A DNA stretch of 14,253 nt, taken from positions 1 to 14,253 of the forward strand of contig PBPH01000074.1 of the NCBI GenBank assembly GCA_002725475.1, written 5' to 3'. This stretch comes from Methanobacteriota archaeon (lineage in GTDB: Archaea > Thermoplasmatota > Poseidoniia > Poseidoniales > Thalassarchaeaceae). This document shows, piece after piece, positions 1 to 8,490 of this stretch (position 1 is its first letter; each line of letters begins with the position of its first letter). Position numbers and translations under genes: made by a program. The notes beneath the pieces were generated by a model. The model ran no database searches. It was not told the DNA's origin and worked only from the letters and a program-made list of their open reading frames with translations.

Positions 1-29
1 AAAGCACCTTCTTTTTCATCTTCCGTCAT
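1..29 (-). CDS. 5' end of an unidentified gene (partial)
   Basis: Only the first nine codons and part of a tenth lie in the window. They read MTEDEKEGA from an ATG at 29-27. A ribosome-binding sequence GGTGA sits at 38-34, four bases before the ATG, and overlaps the TAA stop of the upstream 1451-aa protein. The two genes are therefore probably co-transcribed and translationally linked. The start is very acidic with no signal peptide visible so far, which suggests a cytosolic N-terminus. The product cannot be named from this fragment. Confidence 0.6.
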
Positions 30-38
30 TAAATCACC

Positions 39-3000
39 TTAGAAAATCGAAAACAATAACGTGCAAGCTATTGTTGAAAGTGGCTCAGGGAATAGCCAGT
101 GTGTTGACGAACTGTCAAAACCAGGTACCGCATTTAGAATCGTTAAATCGCTTGTTAGTCCATTGACACCAAGTGTCGAAGCCGAAGGAATAATGCTGGT
201 TGTCTGGGCATCAATTAATACTGCCCTAGCATCGAATGTTTGCCCACCGACATCCAGTTGAACTCTGCTAGTTGCTGCAATCCTGCCACCACGGACATCG
301 CCAACTTCAACGATTGGATAAACATCACCAACCCAATGAATTTGCATTGTTGCACTTTGTAGATTCTCCCCAATTGCTTCTATCTGTTGTATGAATATTC
401 CTGGTGATGAAGGTAAATCTGTTTGCTTAACATACAGCAAACCAATACCACCTTCAGATGATGAAACAGACATTCCGAAATTCTCAGTAGGAGATATAGC
501 TGCATGACTTGCCATGTCTTCAGTGAGCAATAACATATCACCCCTAGTATTGACTGCTCGACCAGCAGCTGAAATGAACAAATCCATACCTCTACCGGAA
601 GATGAATAATCTAGGGTGGGCATACCTTGGAAACTAGTATCTTTGGTAATATCGAAATTATAAGACGGTTCGACATCTAGAGTCATTGTGCCTGGTATCT
701 CCCTCATGAAAACTGTTAGTGGCCACCATTCCCCATTAGTGAAAACCTGTTGTTGCATCATCATAGAATCTACGCTTTTTCCTTCTATTTGTTGGCTCTC
801 TGGGACAGACATTGAAAGATGAACTCTTTGACCCAAAGCAGCGTTCAAATCCACCATTTTCGGAATTCCGTTGAGAAGCACTTCTGAGCGAGTTGCCCCT
901 TCTCTGTCAAGTAACATTGCATGCACATAATCCAATCTGTGAGACATCACATAACGTGAAGTGAGCATTATTTCTGGGATTAATAAATCATTTATTCGTT
1001 CTAAATCCATCTCAACTTCTAGTGAAGTCGTATCGCCAACCTCGAGCCCCACCATTGTCAAAGCAAAATCCTGCCCTTCAAATCCTTTAATGTCAAAAAT
1101 GAATTCTTCTCGTGTAGGGACCCAACCATCTAAATCGATTTTAACATGATATTTGTCTCGAACTGTCATGTTCGTGTATTCAATGAAGAAATTTGTACGG
1201 GGGGGTAAATCTGGTAACCATGTCCTTAGATGGAACGCTGTCCTATTCTCATATTCTCCTGCACGCATCGCTAGACCATGAACCCAATCTGGCTCGTCAA
1301 TGTCCATATCACCTTGACGTAAATCTGCAACAAGAGTAAATGGTGATGAAGTATTCAATTCAATACCTGCTGAGAATGATTCTGAAGTTGAACTGTCGCC
1401 AGTTAAACTAGTAGCAAAGCCACTGAGGATATCATTTACACCTCTTCCTACATCGGAAAAACCTGCAAGGAAAAATCCAACACCCGCAAGCCCACCTTCA
1501 GTAGAAAGGTTGGGCATTGCCAACTCATTTTCGCCATCAGACGGGGGTATAGATATCTCTAAATCGCTTGGCAATGGGCTGATTAAGATTTCACCATTTA
1601 TCCCCATTGTAGGGTCATCCCAATCAGTTTCGTCCCTCATAATGAGGCCAAGATTTTCTCCACCCTCAGACAACAATTTTACAGAAGGCATTCCATCTTT
1701 TCCAGTGGCCCCTTCGATTGCAGGTTCTGAATATTGAATTCCTTGAATCCCACTAATTCGAGCGGACATTGAGGCTTCGTTAACATCCATATTCTGCCAA
1801 AACATGAAATGGTCCCCATCCATGGTTTTCATCTCAGTTGCATTACCCATCTGAATTGAAATGCTTCCAATGGCAGTATCGCCTTCCCAACTAACACTAT
1901 CGCCTGTTTCCATTGTAAAATTTTGAGGGAACTGCTCAATCAAAACAACCTGTCTTTGTACCCCTTTGGCTCCGGAATAGAGTATTTCACCCAAACCTGA
2001 ATCACTATTCCAAGTGACATTGTCTTCACCCATTATCAAATCGAGTGCTGATGGTTGGGTTGAAAGGGATACTGTTTGAAAAGCGTCTGTTGCAAGTTCA
2101 TTTGAATCATGCTCCATGTAAATAAAACGGAGTGGATCCCCCCCAACAGTTCGTAATGATATTATTTGTTCATCAGCAAGCGTATCGTCAACGATATGAA
2201 TTGATTTCAAACCATTATGCTCAATGCTAACAGATACAGGAACTAATGGCTCAACCATCCCTTCCCTGCCATTTACGAAGTCAAGATCATTGTCTTTTGC
2301 CATGATGATATGAGAACCTGTAGTAGTTGGATGAGAACTCGAACCAAGTTCAATGTGTGCCATGCCTAAAGCCATCAATTCACGATCTGCAGCTATCGAA
2401 GTGTAGAAATCAAGAAGGATTTGGCCGCCAGTTCCAGTTCCATCCCCATCCCCCCCGACAATATTTACAATAGCTTCTGGAATACTATTTACTATGTTAC
2501 CTATATCTATGAATACATCCACCAGATTAAGGATTGTTGCATCTAGAAGTGCTGAAATTGGATCTGCCTGAGAGTTATCAATTGCTCCTTCGGCGGGTGA
2601 CCCACCGCCCAACATAAAACTGCCTTGCAAAACCATCCCGGTTGGCAAATCCTGAGCCGAGATATGCAATCGTCTGTGGTCATCAATTGAGCCGGAGCGT
2701 TGGAACCAAGAAGTGTATTCAATCTCTTTTACTGATTCTGTGGCGAAAATAATTATCAATGTATTTGGAGGGTTGGTTGGATCAACTGGTAAAGTCGGAT
2801 CTTCGTTGTTAGGAGTGGAATCTTTACTGAAATTCTTGATTGCTAGAATCATAGAAAGCCTCTCAGGCATCTGTCCTGGTAGTTCTGGGGATGACTCGCT
2901 TCCTAACATTCTGAAAATTCTTTGAATTTCAACTTGAGGAAGTTCTCCAGATGGCATCCCCCTTAGCCAACCAATTGAATCTGTGATATTACCAAAAGGT

Positions 3001-4394
3001 TCCCCGGGTGCTGAAACCTGATTTGAACGGTTTTCATGGAAATGTAAGTGTAAATCAGTACGCTCATCTGCGAAGTACTCAACTGTATCAAGGCCGCCTT
3101 CTCCCGTCATTCCAAATGAAGTTGTAAGAATATCGTCATTACGTAAAACCAAATCAATAACTGATGGTAAAATGACAGATTCTGCCACTGGATGGATTCC
3201 AAGATCAATATAGGCAAATTCAACCGCTTCTTTTTCACCTGCATTTTCTGGTGCATTAAAATGAACATAACCAAATCCAACACCTACAGTACATCGGTGC
3301 TGAGATGACGGAGCGCCATGCATCGTTTCTGCATTGTAATCATTTGGACAATCCGTTTGTCCCGCATTATCAACATGAATAGCATATGGAGCTGCAACTG
3401 ATGCAATACTAATTCCAGTTTCATCAATTGGGCCTGTAATTAGGCCAGTTAATGCAAGAATGAATGAACTTGTGGCTCCAGAGATGTCGAACCAAAATCG
3501 TTCAAGACCTACTTCTAAACTGAAATCTTCGGGAGCCATTGTAAATCTACTATCAATTACCCAAACATAGCTCTCACCCTCACCTAAAGGATTGATTGAA
3601 TATGCAAATTGCTTCATCAAAGATACTTCAAGATACTCGATGTGATCCCAAACCGTGGCTTCTTCATCAATTGCTTTAACAGTGAATTCAATGGTTGGTT
3701 CAACCCAAAGAGTTGTAGGAGGATTTCCTTCAGTTCCCCAACCATTGCTTTCAGAAGGATCAACTGTCAAACCTACTTCAATTTCCTCTGTGTTGTCATT
3801 GTCAATAGAAATCTGATGCAATAATGGGTTGTTGCCGGTTAGAAGCCCTATCAAACCCCCTGCGAAAAGCGCACTTTCTGCAAAATCTACTTCTTCATAA
3901 TGATCGTATTCTTCACCAGTATCGGTCTTAAAATGGGTCCAAATCACGAAATTATCAGCAGTAAGTAATGTGCCCCAAATATTGTTAGCCCATTCTGGTG
4001 GATGTTCTTGAGGGTTTAGCACCATATTGTAGGGAGTGGGGTGAACTGCCTCGGGGGGCGTTGTATTCACCATTTGCAAGTTATTGAGATTTTCATTCAC
4101 CCTCCCTAGTGGGTCACCACTATCTGTCACTCTTTCTTCTAGCCTCAATTGATCTAGGGCTGTATTTGCAGAATTAGTAACCACGGAGTCTCCAATCATG
4201 CTGACTCTGTTATCCAACACATCATCAAGTTGAGAAAGAATACCAAAATCCTCTACATTTACTTGTAATTCCGCCGATGCGACACTGATTGGAGCCAATA
4301 TTGGGAGTAACATGATTAAAGTGACAAAAATCCCTATTTTTGAGTCTCTAGAGCGAGGGCCAGCAACCAATAATCTAACGCCGCCCTCTTCCAT
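39..4394 (-). CDS. Very large exported protein of unknown function (1451 aa)
   Basis: I do not recognise this protein family. From the ATG at 4394 the N-terminus is positively charged. It is followed by a hydrophobic helix at about residues 20-38 and a signal-peptidase-like site SVASA|EL near residue 41, so the protein is exported. The rest is acidic, rich in Ser, Thr, Gly and Asn, poor in cysteine (one CPND...HRC pair in the first third), and has many alternating beta-like stretches typical of surface proteins. A Gly/Asp-rich segment (GGDGDGTGTGG) lies near the middle. The C-terminus ends in a short hydrophobic stretch, LSTIACTLLFSIF, which could be a weak anchor. The frame stays open upstream to a TTG at 4445, but the ATG gives a better-placed signal peptide. 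It lies 116 bases downstream of another exported protein, so a joint cell-envelope role is plausible. Adhesin, S-layer-like or substrate-capture roles are guesses. Confidence 0.85.
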   Translation of the reverse strand: MEEGGVRLLVAGPRSRDSKIGIFVTLIMLLPILAPISVASAELQVNVEDFGILSQLDDVLDNRVSMIGDSVVTNSANTALDQLRLEERVTDSGDPLGRVNENLNNLQMVNTTPPEAVHPTPYNMVLNPQEHPPEWANNIWGTLLTADNFVIWTHFKTDTGEEYDHYEEVDFAESALFAGGLIGLLTGNNPLLHQISIDNDNTEEIEVGLTVDPSESNGWGTEGNPPTTLWVEPTIEFTVKAIDEEATVWDHIEYLEVSLMKQFAYSINPLGEGESYVWVIDSRFTMAPEDFSLEVGLERFWFDISGATSSFILALTGLITGPIDETGISIASVAAPYAIHVDNAGQTDCPNDYNAETMHGAPSSQHRCTVGVGFGYVHFNAPENAGEKEAVEFAYIDLGIHPVAESVILPSVIDLVLRNDDILTTSFGMTGEGGLDTVEYFADERTDLHLHFHENRSNQVSAPGEPFGNITDSIGWLRGMPSGELPQVEIQRIFRMLGSESSPELPGQMPERLSMILAIKNFSKDSTPNNEDPTLPVDPTNPPNTLIIIFATESVKEIEYTSWFQRSGSIDDHRRLHISAQDLPTGMVLQGSFMLGGGSPAEGAIDNSQADPISALLDATILNLVDVFIDIGNIVNSIPEAIVNIVGGDGDGTGTGGQILLDFYTSIAADRELMALGMAHIELGSSSHPTTTGSHIIMAKDNDLDFVNGREGMVEPLVPVSVSIEHNGLKSIHIVDDTLADEQIISLRTVGGDPLRFIYMEHDSNELATDAFQTVSLSTQPSALDLIMGEDNVTWNSDSGLGEILYSGAKGVQRQVVLIEQFPQNFTMETGDSVSWEGDTAIGSISIQMGNATEMKTMDGDHFMFWQNMDVNEASMSARISGIQGIQYSEPAIEGATGKDGMPSVKLLSEGGENLGLIMRDETDWDDPTMGINGEILISPLPSDLEISIPPSDGENELAMPNLSTEGGLAGVGFFLAGFSDVGRGVNDILSGFATSLTGDSSTSESFSAGIELNTSSPFTLVADLRQGDMDIDEPDWVHGLAMRAGEYENRTAFHLRTWLPDLPPRTNFFIEYTNMTVRDKYHVKIDLDGWVPTREEFIFDIKGFEGQDFALTMVGLEVGDTTSLEVEMDLERINDLLIPEIMLTSRYVMSHRLDYVHAMLLDREGATRSEVLLNGIPKMVDLNAALGQRVHLSMSVPESQQIEGKSVDSMMMQQQVFTNGEWWPLTVFMREIPGTMTLDVEPSYNFDITKDTSFQGMPTLDYSSSGRGMDLFISAAGRAVNTRGDMLLLTEDMASHAAISPTENFGMSVSSSEGGIGLLYVKQTDLPSSPGIFIQQIEAIGENLQSATMQIHWVGDVYPIVEVGDVRGGRIAATSRVQLDVGGQTFDARAVLIDAQTTSIIPSASTLGVNGLTSDLTILNAVPGFDSSSTHWLFPEPLSTIACTLLFSIF

Positions 4395-4487
4395 GGTGTC
4401 ATTTATCCGCTCATATCGCTTGAAAGATTTGGTTAGTTGATTCAAAATCGAGTGTTTTCGTGGCGATATTCATCGAGCCATGATTCC

Positions 4488-4506
4488 TCGTCCTCTTAGA
4501 GGACGA
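4488..4506 (-). repeat. 19-nt perfect palindrome after the 820-aa gene
   Basis: Nine bases on each side of one central base are perfectly complementary (TCGTCCTCT and AGAGGACGA). As RNA this folds into a stem of about 8 bp. It begins four bases past the TGA stop at 4511 and lies in the 116-base gap before the next exported-protein gene. No U-run follows, so it is not a classical intrinsic terminator. It could be a 3'-end stabiliser, an attenuating hairpin between co-transcribed genes, or an operator. Confidence 0.6.
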
Positions 4507-4510
4507 TAAA

Positions 4511-6973
4511 TCATAGTTGGAGACGAATCCTCTGTTCGCACTTAGGACAAGCAACAAGAGCTTCATCTATGCTGTTTGGCATATCTACAGCAAACATCTG
4601 CTCGCATGCTGGACAAGAGGCCTTGACTGTAGTCACCTTTTCCTGAACTGGTTCCGGTGTTAATTCTGGTTCAGGAGTAGATGGTTCAACTTGTGGTATG
4701 GTTTGGTTTGTAGTCTGATGTGAAGAACCTGCTGAATCGGGTAAAACAATTCCAGAGGAGCGCTTCGCTACTTTGGTCTGATTAACTGTTGAAGATTCAC
4801 TGGATGATATAGATTCTTGTTTATCGGGAGTGTCCGATTTGACATCTCTTTTCCTAAGGAAATCGAGGTCATCGAGAATCTCATCCTTCTCTTCTACAGG
4901 ATCATTTTCTTCCTCCACAAATGCAGATAGGACGTCTGTTGAAACGCTAACTTGACCATAATCTGAACCGGCCAAAGATGCTATGCTATCTCCACCTCCG
5001 AAACTTTGCGTCCCGGTATTAGCGTACATCGCCATTTGATCCTCTCTCTCAGGTTCTGGTTGTACAGATTCTTCCTCCTCTGCCGCTTGTTGTAGAGCAA
5101 GTGCTTCTCTAGCTATATTCTTGTTGCGGATTCTCCATGCAAACCAACCCCCTCCACCTAATATTGCTAACAATAAAATTACTAGTACTGGAATAAAGCC
5201 ATTGAAGTCAGAAGATGAACCGCTTGCCGAAGCAGGGTCTGCCTCTATGTCGATAAGATGCTGAACTGTCTTTGACAGATTTGCATCATTTGTAACTGTG
5301 CAAGTTACATAGGTTGGCTTTGAGTTTGAAAATGTCCAAGAAACTGATGTTCCTGTAGCTTGATTGTCATTTCCAGTGTTCCCATCCAAGTCAGAATCTA
5401 CCTCCTTATCGAAGTCCCAAGAATATCGAAGCGTTGATGATTCGGGGTCGCTTGCTGTAACTGTAAAAGTCACTGATTGGCCTTCAATTGCAGATGATGC
5501 CGCAGCTATTTCCCCGACCATCGGTTTCGTACCATCTCTAATTAGGACTGTCACTGTGGTAGTTGCGATATTGTTGGCAGAATCTACAACTGTTAATTCA
5601 ATTGTGTGATTTCCAGTCACATTAATTGAATGAGTAAAAGATGATTCACTGTAATTAAATGACGAAATCAAATTACCATCAACTCTCCACTCCTCACGTG
5701 AAATTTCCCAATTATCTCTAGATGTGGATGTCAATGTAAAGGGCGCACCTACGTCTCTCTGCCAAGTATCAGATCCCAAGATAGAAGCTTCCGGGCTTGT
5801 AGAATCTGTGATAGTTACAGTCGTTGAATCAGTACTGTTTCTTCCATCTGGGCCGTGAATTGTTGCTTTAACAACTTGATTACCCGGGCTTGAGAAGAAT
5901 GTTGTTACATATGCACCGGTTTCATCTGTGTTACCATCACCGTCGAAATCCCATTCAGTTTGAGCGAAATCAACCTGGTCTGAAAGATTTGGTGTCGAAT
6001 TGATATTGAAACTAACCACCTCCTTCACATCAACATCTTGTAGATTATCAGTGCTAGAAATTGTTGGAGTTAGTATTGGTAATAGAGTCACTGAAACGGT
6101 TATTTTCAGTTCGCTCGACCCATCTCCACCTCCCGTTGGGCCTGCCTCGTTATCCAAGAAAAGATAGAGTGGCTGACCACTTAAATCAGATGTTACAATC
6201 CAAGGCTGGGTTGTTGCTGAAGTAATCGATAACATTTGTGTGCCAGGAACCCAAAATGATCCTCCCCCCCCTAACAAATAAGTGTCTTTCTGTGATTCAG
6301 TTAAAATGAACAAATCTCCTGTGCCTGATAATGGAAGTGCAGTAATAGAAATTTGAGTTCCTGCATCAAGAGTGAGTGAGTCTGGACCTAGAAGTGCCAA
6401 ATGACTACCAGGGGCCAGAACTTGTAGTGAGTCCATTAGAGTCCAGTATGTGGAATTTGGGAAGGTTACTGAAATGGATATATTAGATTCTGCACCACCT
6501 TGACCGCCTTCACCACCATCACCACTGTGATTCAGGTTATCTAGAATTAGATACCAAGTAGTTTCTGAGCGTTCAGTAGGCACTTGCCAATGCCATTCAG
6601 CATTTCCTAACAGTGACTCAACAGATGCGTCTCCTTCCCAAATAGAATCTGCCCTGTAAGATTGGCCATTTAGGTAGGTGCCTATCGAATTTGCAGCAAA
6701 GATGAGAATGTCTGCAGAACTCCCGGTTACTGATGCATCAATCGATACTAGAGAACCTGGAGTTAAACTTCCCAATGAAACCTGCAGGCAGGTTTGATCC
6801 GTTAGATTAACCATTTGGGGAAGAGTGCCTACTTCAGTTGCCTGACAAGGTGGATCTTTGGGCCCTGCATTGTATATTGAATCTGAAACATCTATGGATT
6901 CATTATTGGCTGTTGCTGCAAGCGAACTCAATAGCATTAGCAGGGCAAATGACACAGCAACACTCCAGCGCAT
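4511..6973 (-). CDS. Membrane-anchored surface protein: duplicated PPC-like domains, PKD/Ig-like domains, one TM, cytosolic zinc ribbon
   Basis: The 820-aa product starts with a signal peptide (residues 1-22, ending LAATA). Two related beta domains follow, at about 65-170 and 190-297. Each ends in a Y-L-x-LDN strand, a Gly-rich loop and an ITVSVT-like strand, resembling pre-peptidase C-terminal domains; this looks like an internal duplication. Three PKD/Ig-like domains occupy about 300-390, 390-478 and 480-578. The first carries a WDFDGDGNTDE calcium-loop-like motif and the third carries YSWDFD. A single membrane helix lies at about 593-613, followed by basic residues (RIRNKN), so the N-terminus is outside and the C-terminus inside. 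The 200-residue inner part is acidic and low-complexity. It ends in a zinc ribbon with C787-x2-C790 and C809-x2-C812, similar to MJ0042-type ribbons. The function is unknown; the layout suggests sensing or organising a surface complex. It lies 63 bases after the RNase Z gene. Confidence 0.9.
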   Translation of the reverse strand: MRWSVAVSFALLMLLSSLAATANNESIDVSDSIYNAGPKDPPCQATEVGTLPQMVNLTDQTCLQVSLGSLTPGSLVSIDASVTGSSADILIFAANSIGTYLNGQSYRADSIWEGDASVESLLGNAEWHWQVPTERSETTWYLILDNLNHSGDGGEGGQGGAESNISISVTFPNSTYWTLMDSLQVLAPGSHLALLGPDSLTLDAGTQISITALPLSGTGDLFILTESQKDTYLLGGGGSFWVPGTQMLSITSATTQPWIVTSDLSGQPLYLFLDNEAGPTGGGDGSSELKITVSVTLLPILTPTISSTDNLQDVDVKEVVSFNINSTPNLSDQVDFAQTEWDFDGDGNTDETGAYVTTFFSSPGNQVVKATIHGPDGRNSTDSTTVTITDSTSPEASILGSDTWQRDVGAPFTLTSTSRDNWEISREEWRVDGNLISSFNYSESSFTHSINVTGNHTIELTVVDSANNIATTTVTVLIRDGTKPMVGEIAAASSAIEGQSVTFTVTASDPESSTLRYSWDFDKEVDSDLDGNTGNDNQATGTSVSWTFSNSKPTYVTCTVTNDANLSKTVQHLIDIEADPASASGSSSDFNGFIPVLVILLLAILGGGGWFAWRIRNKNIAREALALQQAAEEEESVQPEPEREDQMAMYANTGTQSFGGGDSIASLAGSDYGQVSVSTDVLSAFVEEENDPVEEKDEILDDLDFLRKRDVKSDTPDKQESISSSESSTVNQTKVAKRSSGIVLPDSAGSSHQTTNQTIPQVEPSTPEPELTPEPVQEKVTTVKASCPACEQMFAVDMPNSIDEALVACPKCEQRIRLQL

Positions 6974-7008
6974 TAGAAAACGGCGTTACTGTTCTCCATT
7001 TCAATAGT

Positions 7009-7023
7009 ACACCCTTCGGGTGT
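7009..7023 (-). repeat. Short inverted repeat after the RNase Z gene
   Basis: A 6-bp perfect inverted repeat (ACACCC and GGGTGT, 3-base loop) lies 13 bases past the RNase Z stop codon, in the 63-base gap before the 820-aa gene. No U-run follows. It may be a weak 3'-end hairpin. It is short enough to occur by chance, and its interest comes from similar elements in the neighbouring gaps. Confidence 0.4.
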
Positions 7024-7036
7024 GCGGCTTGAAACA

Positions 7037-8131
7037 TCAAAAATCGTATTTTTTCCACCCTTCAGCTCTTCTATGCATAGAAACTTCACCGTCTTTGGAA
7101 ACTGTGAAAATATCGCCATCTATACAAGCAATTGAGCATTTGTGCAATTCTTGGGCTTCTTCTTGAACTAATTTTATGTCATCTATTCTGGAACTATAAT
7201 GGGTTAGTGCCAAGACTTTGGATTTTGAAATATTGGCATGACGGGATGCATCTAATGATGTTGAGTGATTCCACATCTTTGCTTTCCCCTCATAAGCCAT
7301 CAGATGAGTTGCTTCATGAACAAGAATATCTGGTGACGTAGGAAGTTGAGAAAACGCTTCTACGTCGCCAGTAGTATCTCCCGAAATTAATATTGAGCGG
7401 GGTTCTGGTACCTTACCTCGGAAATCACTTGCTAAGAGTTGCCCAGAAGATGTTTTGATATCTGAACCATTTGCTAATTCCCTTATTTGATCATTTGATA
7501 GATTCAACTCATCTGCTTTAGCACGGTCAAATTTGCCATGGCTAGGGACATTGGAAATCAGCCATCCGCAAGATGGAATTCCATGATTTGTTGGAATAAT
7601 ATGCAACACAACACCATCAAATGGTTGTACAGGGCTAGGAAATGGTGATTTCTGATTTATGGGAACTAAAACCCAATTAATAGGAAATCCAAAATCACCA
7701 TCCTTGCCACCAAGGTTTTTCCATTGATGAAACAAAATTGCGAAATCTGAAGAATCGACTCCGCTATCTAAATCCGGAGCAAGTCCGGGGTTTTCTGTAG
7801 CCCACTCAATGGCTTCCTTACTAGATGGCGCAATTATGTTCAATGGTTCTGTGCGGCCATCGAGACCCATTGTTTGCAACATAGGTAATAGCCCCCAACA
7901 GTGATCAAGATGCGCATGAGTGAACAATATTGTTCGTATCTTAGCCATTTTACTACGTATGTTCAAATCGCTTTTTTTGAGACTAATGTTATGAGTTACA
8001 AGGCGGTTTTGCATACCTTCACCACAGTCAACAAGTAGTGCCCCGCTTGGCGTCATTACATATGACCCTGAAACTGAGCGCCCATGGGCGAAGCGTGCAG
8101 AAGATGTGCCTAAAACGTGCAATTCAAACAT
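7037..8131 (-). CDS. rnz: Ribonuclease Z (tRNA 3' processing endonuclease), MBL fold
   Basis: The 364-aa product is a metallo-beta-lactamase-fold nuclease that cleaves tRNA precursors after the discriminator base to make 3' ends. It is expected in the cytosol. The N-terminus, MFELHVLGTSSA, matches the family's first strand. The zinc-binding motif HAHLDH is at residues 72-77. Other family motifs are TNHG with H183, SGDTT with D252, HEATH at 272-276, NHST with H289, and LTHYSSR with H311, so the full dinuclear-zinc set appears present. At 364 residues it is somewhat longer than the usual ~300-residue short form; extra sequence lies around residues 108-170 and 195-245. Short RNase Z proteins usually act as dimers. 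The start is the ATG at 8131, and the preceding ribosome-binding signal is weak. It is 41 bases downstream of the PRC-barrel gene in a same-strand run headed by rpl15e, suggesting a shared transcript. A related arylsulfatase-like MBL role is less likely given the HEATH/SSR motifs. Confidence 0.93.
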   Translation of the reverse strand: MFELHVLGTSSARFAHGRSVSGSYVMTPSGALLVDCGEGMQNRLVTHNISLKKSDLNIRSKMAKIRTILFTHAHLDHCWGLLPMLQTMGLDGRTEPLNIIAPSSKEAIEWATENPGLAPDLDSGVDSSDFAILFHQWKNLGGKDGDFGFPINWVLVPINQKSPFPSPVQPFDGVVLHIIPTNHGIPSCGWLISNVPSHGKFDRAKADELNLSNDQIRELANGSDIKTSSGQLLASDFRGKVPEPRSILISGDTTGDVEAFSQLPTSPDILVHEATHLMAYEGKAKMWNHSTSLDASRHANISKSKVLALTHYSSRIDDIKLVQEEAQELHKCSIACIDGDIFTVSKDGEVSMHRRAEGWKKYDF

Positions 8132-8147
8132 GTCGCCCAGATAGGCG

Positions 8148-8163
8148 GAGGGGCTAACCCCTC
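8148..8163 (-). repeat. Inverted repeat after the PRC-barrel gene
   Basis: GAGGGG and CCCCTC pair perfectly across a four-base loop (CTAA on the plus strand). The element begins nine bases past the PRC-barrel stop and ends 17 bases before the RNase Z start. The stem is nearly all G-C and therefore stable, but no U-run follows. It is probably an intercistronic hairpin affecting mRNA stability or downstream translation; this is inference. Confidence 0.45.
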
Positions 8164-8172
8164 ATCAATGGT

Positions 8173-8430
8173 TCATGGCATGGACTCTGGAATCGGGGTC
8201 GGAGGGAACCATCGTAAAATCACTATATCTTCTATTCCTCGCACCCAGTGCCAAGGGACTGCAACATGAACTCCACCAGCTACAAGGTCCTCTGAACAGT
8301 CAACGACAAAGAGGTGACTGGTTGTCCAATGATCTACTTCTACAACGGTATCATGGACTACTCCGAGCTTCCTGCCATCGGGTAGAAACACTGGAAGGCC
8401 GCGCAAAGTTGTGATTAAGGCCTCTGCCAT
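8173..8430 (-). CDS. PRC-barrel domain protein (85 aa)
   Basis: A single small PRC-barrel domain makes up almost the whole protein. Visible family features are the opening LRGLPVFLPDGRKLG, where a Gly/Asp turn precedes GVVHDTVVEVD, a central strand HLFVVDCS, and the closing VAVPWHWVRGIEDIVIL. The last matches the VP-x3-V-x2-I-x-D-x-VIL pattern of archaeal PRC-barrel proteins. The family takes its name from the H subunit of photosynthetic reaction centres and the RimM ribosome-maturation factor. Small archaeal stand-alone members have no settled function and often lie near RNA or ribosome genes. Here it follows rpl15e by 60 bases and precedes RNase Z by 41, so an RNA-linked role is plausible but inferred. 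There is no signal peptide or membrane segment. A strong ribosome-binding sequence is not seen before the ATG at 8430. Confidence 0.85.
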   Translation of the reverse strand: MAEALITTLRGLPVFLPDGRKLGVVHDTVVEVDHWTTSHLFVVDCSEDLVAGGVHVAVPWHWVRGIEDIVILRWFPPTPIPESMP

Positions 8431-8464
8431 TGCGAACCCATCGGACTGTCATGGTCAATCAAAG

Positions 8465-8484
8465 TTAGCCATAAAATTGGCTAA
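8465..8484 (-). repeat. Inverted repeat after rpl15e
   Basis: TTAGCCA and TGGCTAA form a perfect 7-bp stem with a six-base A/T-rich loop, six bases past the rpl15e stop. No run of four or more U follows, so it is not a standard intrinsic terminator. It is more likely an intercistronic 3'-end hairpin that separates ribosomal-protein mRNA from the PRC-barrel/RNase Z message. Confidence 0.45.
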
Positions 8485-8490
8485 ACAACG

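Noticed and set aside
4395..4445. Longer start (TTG at 4445) for the 1451-aa protein
   Set aside because: It would add 17 residues ahead of the signal peptide, with no ribosome-binding sequence. The ATG at 4394 gives a normal export signal.
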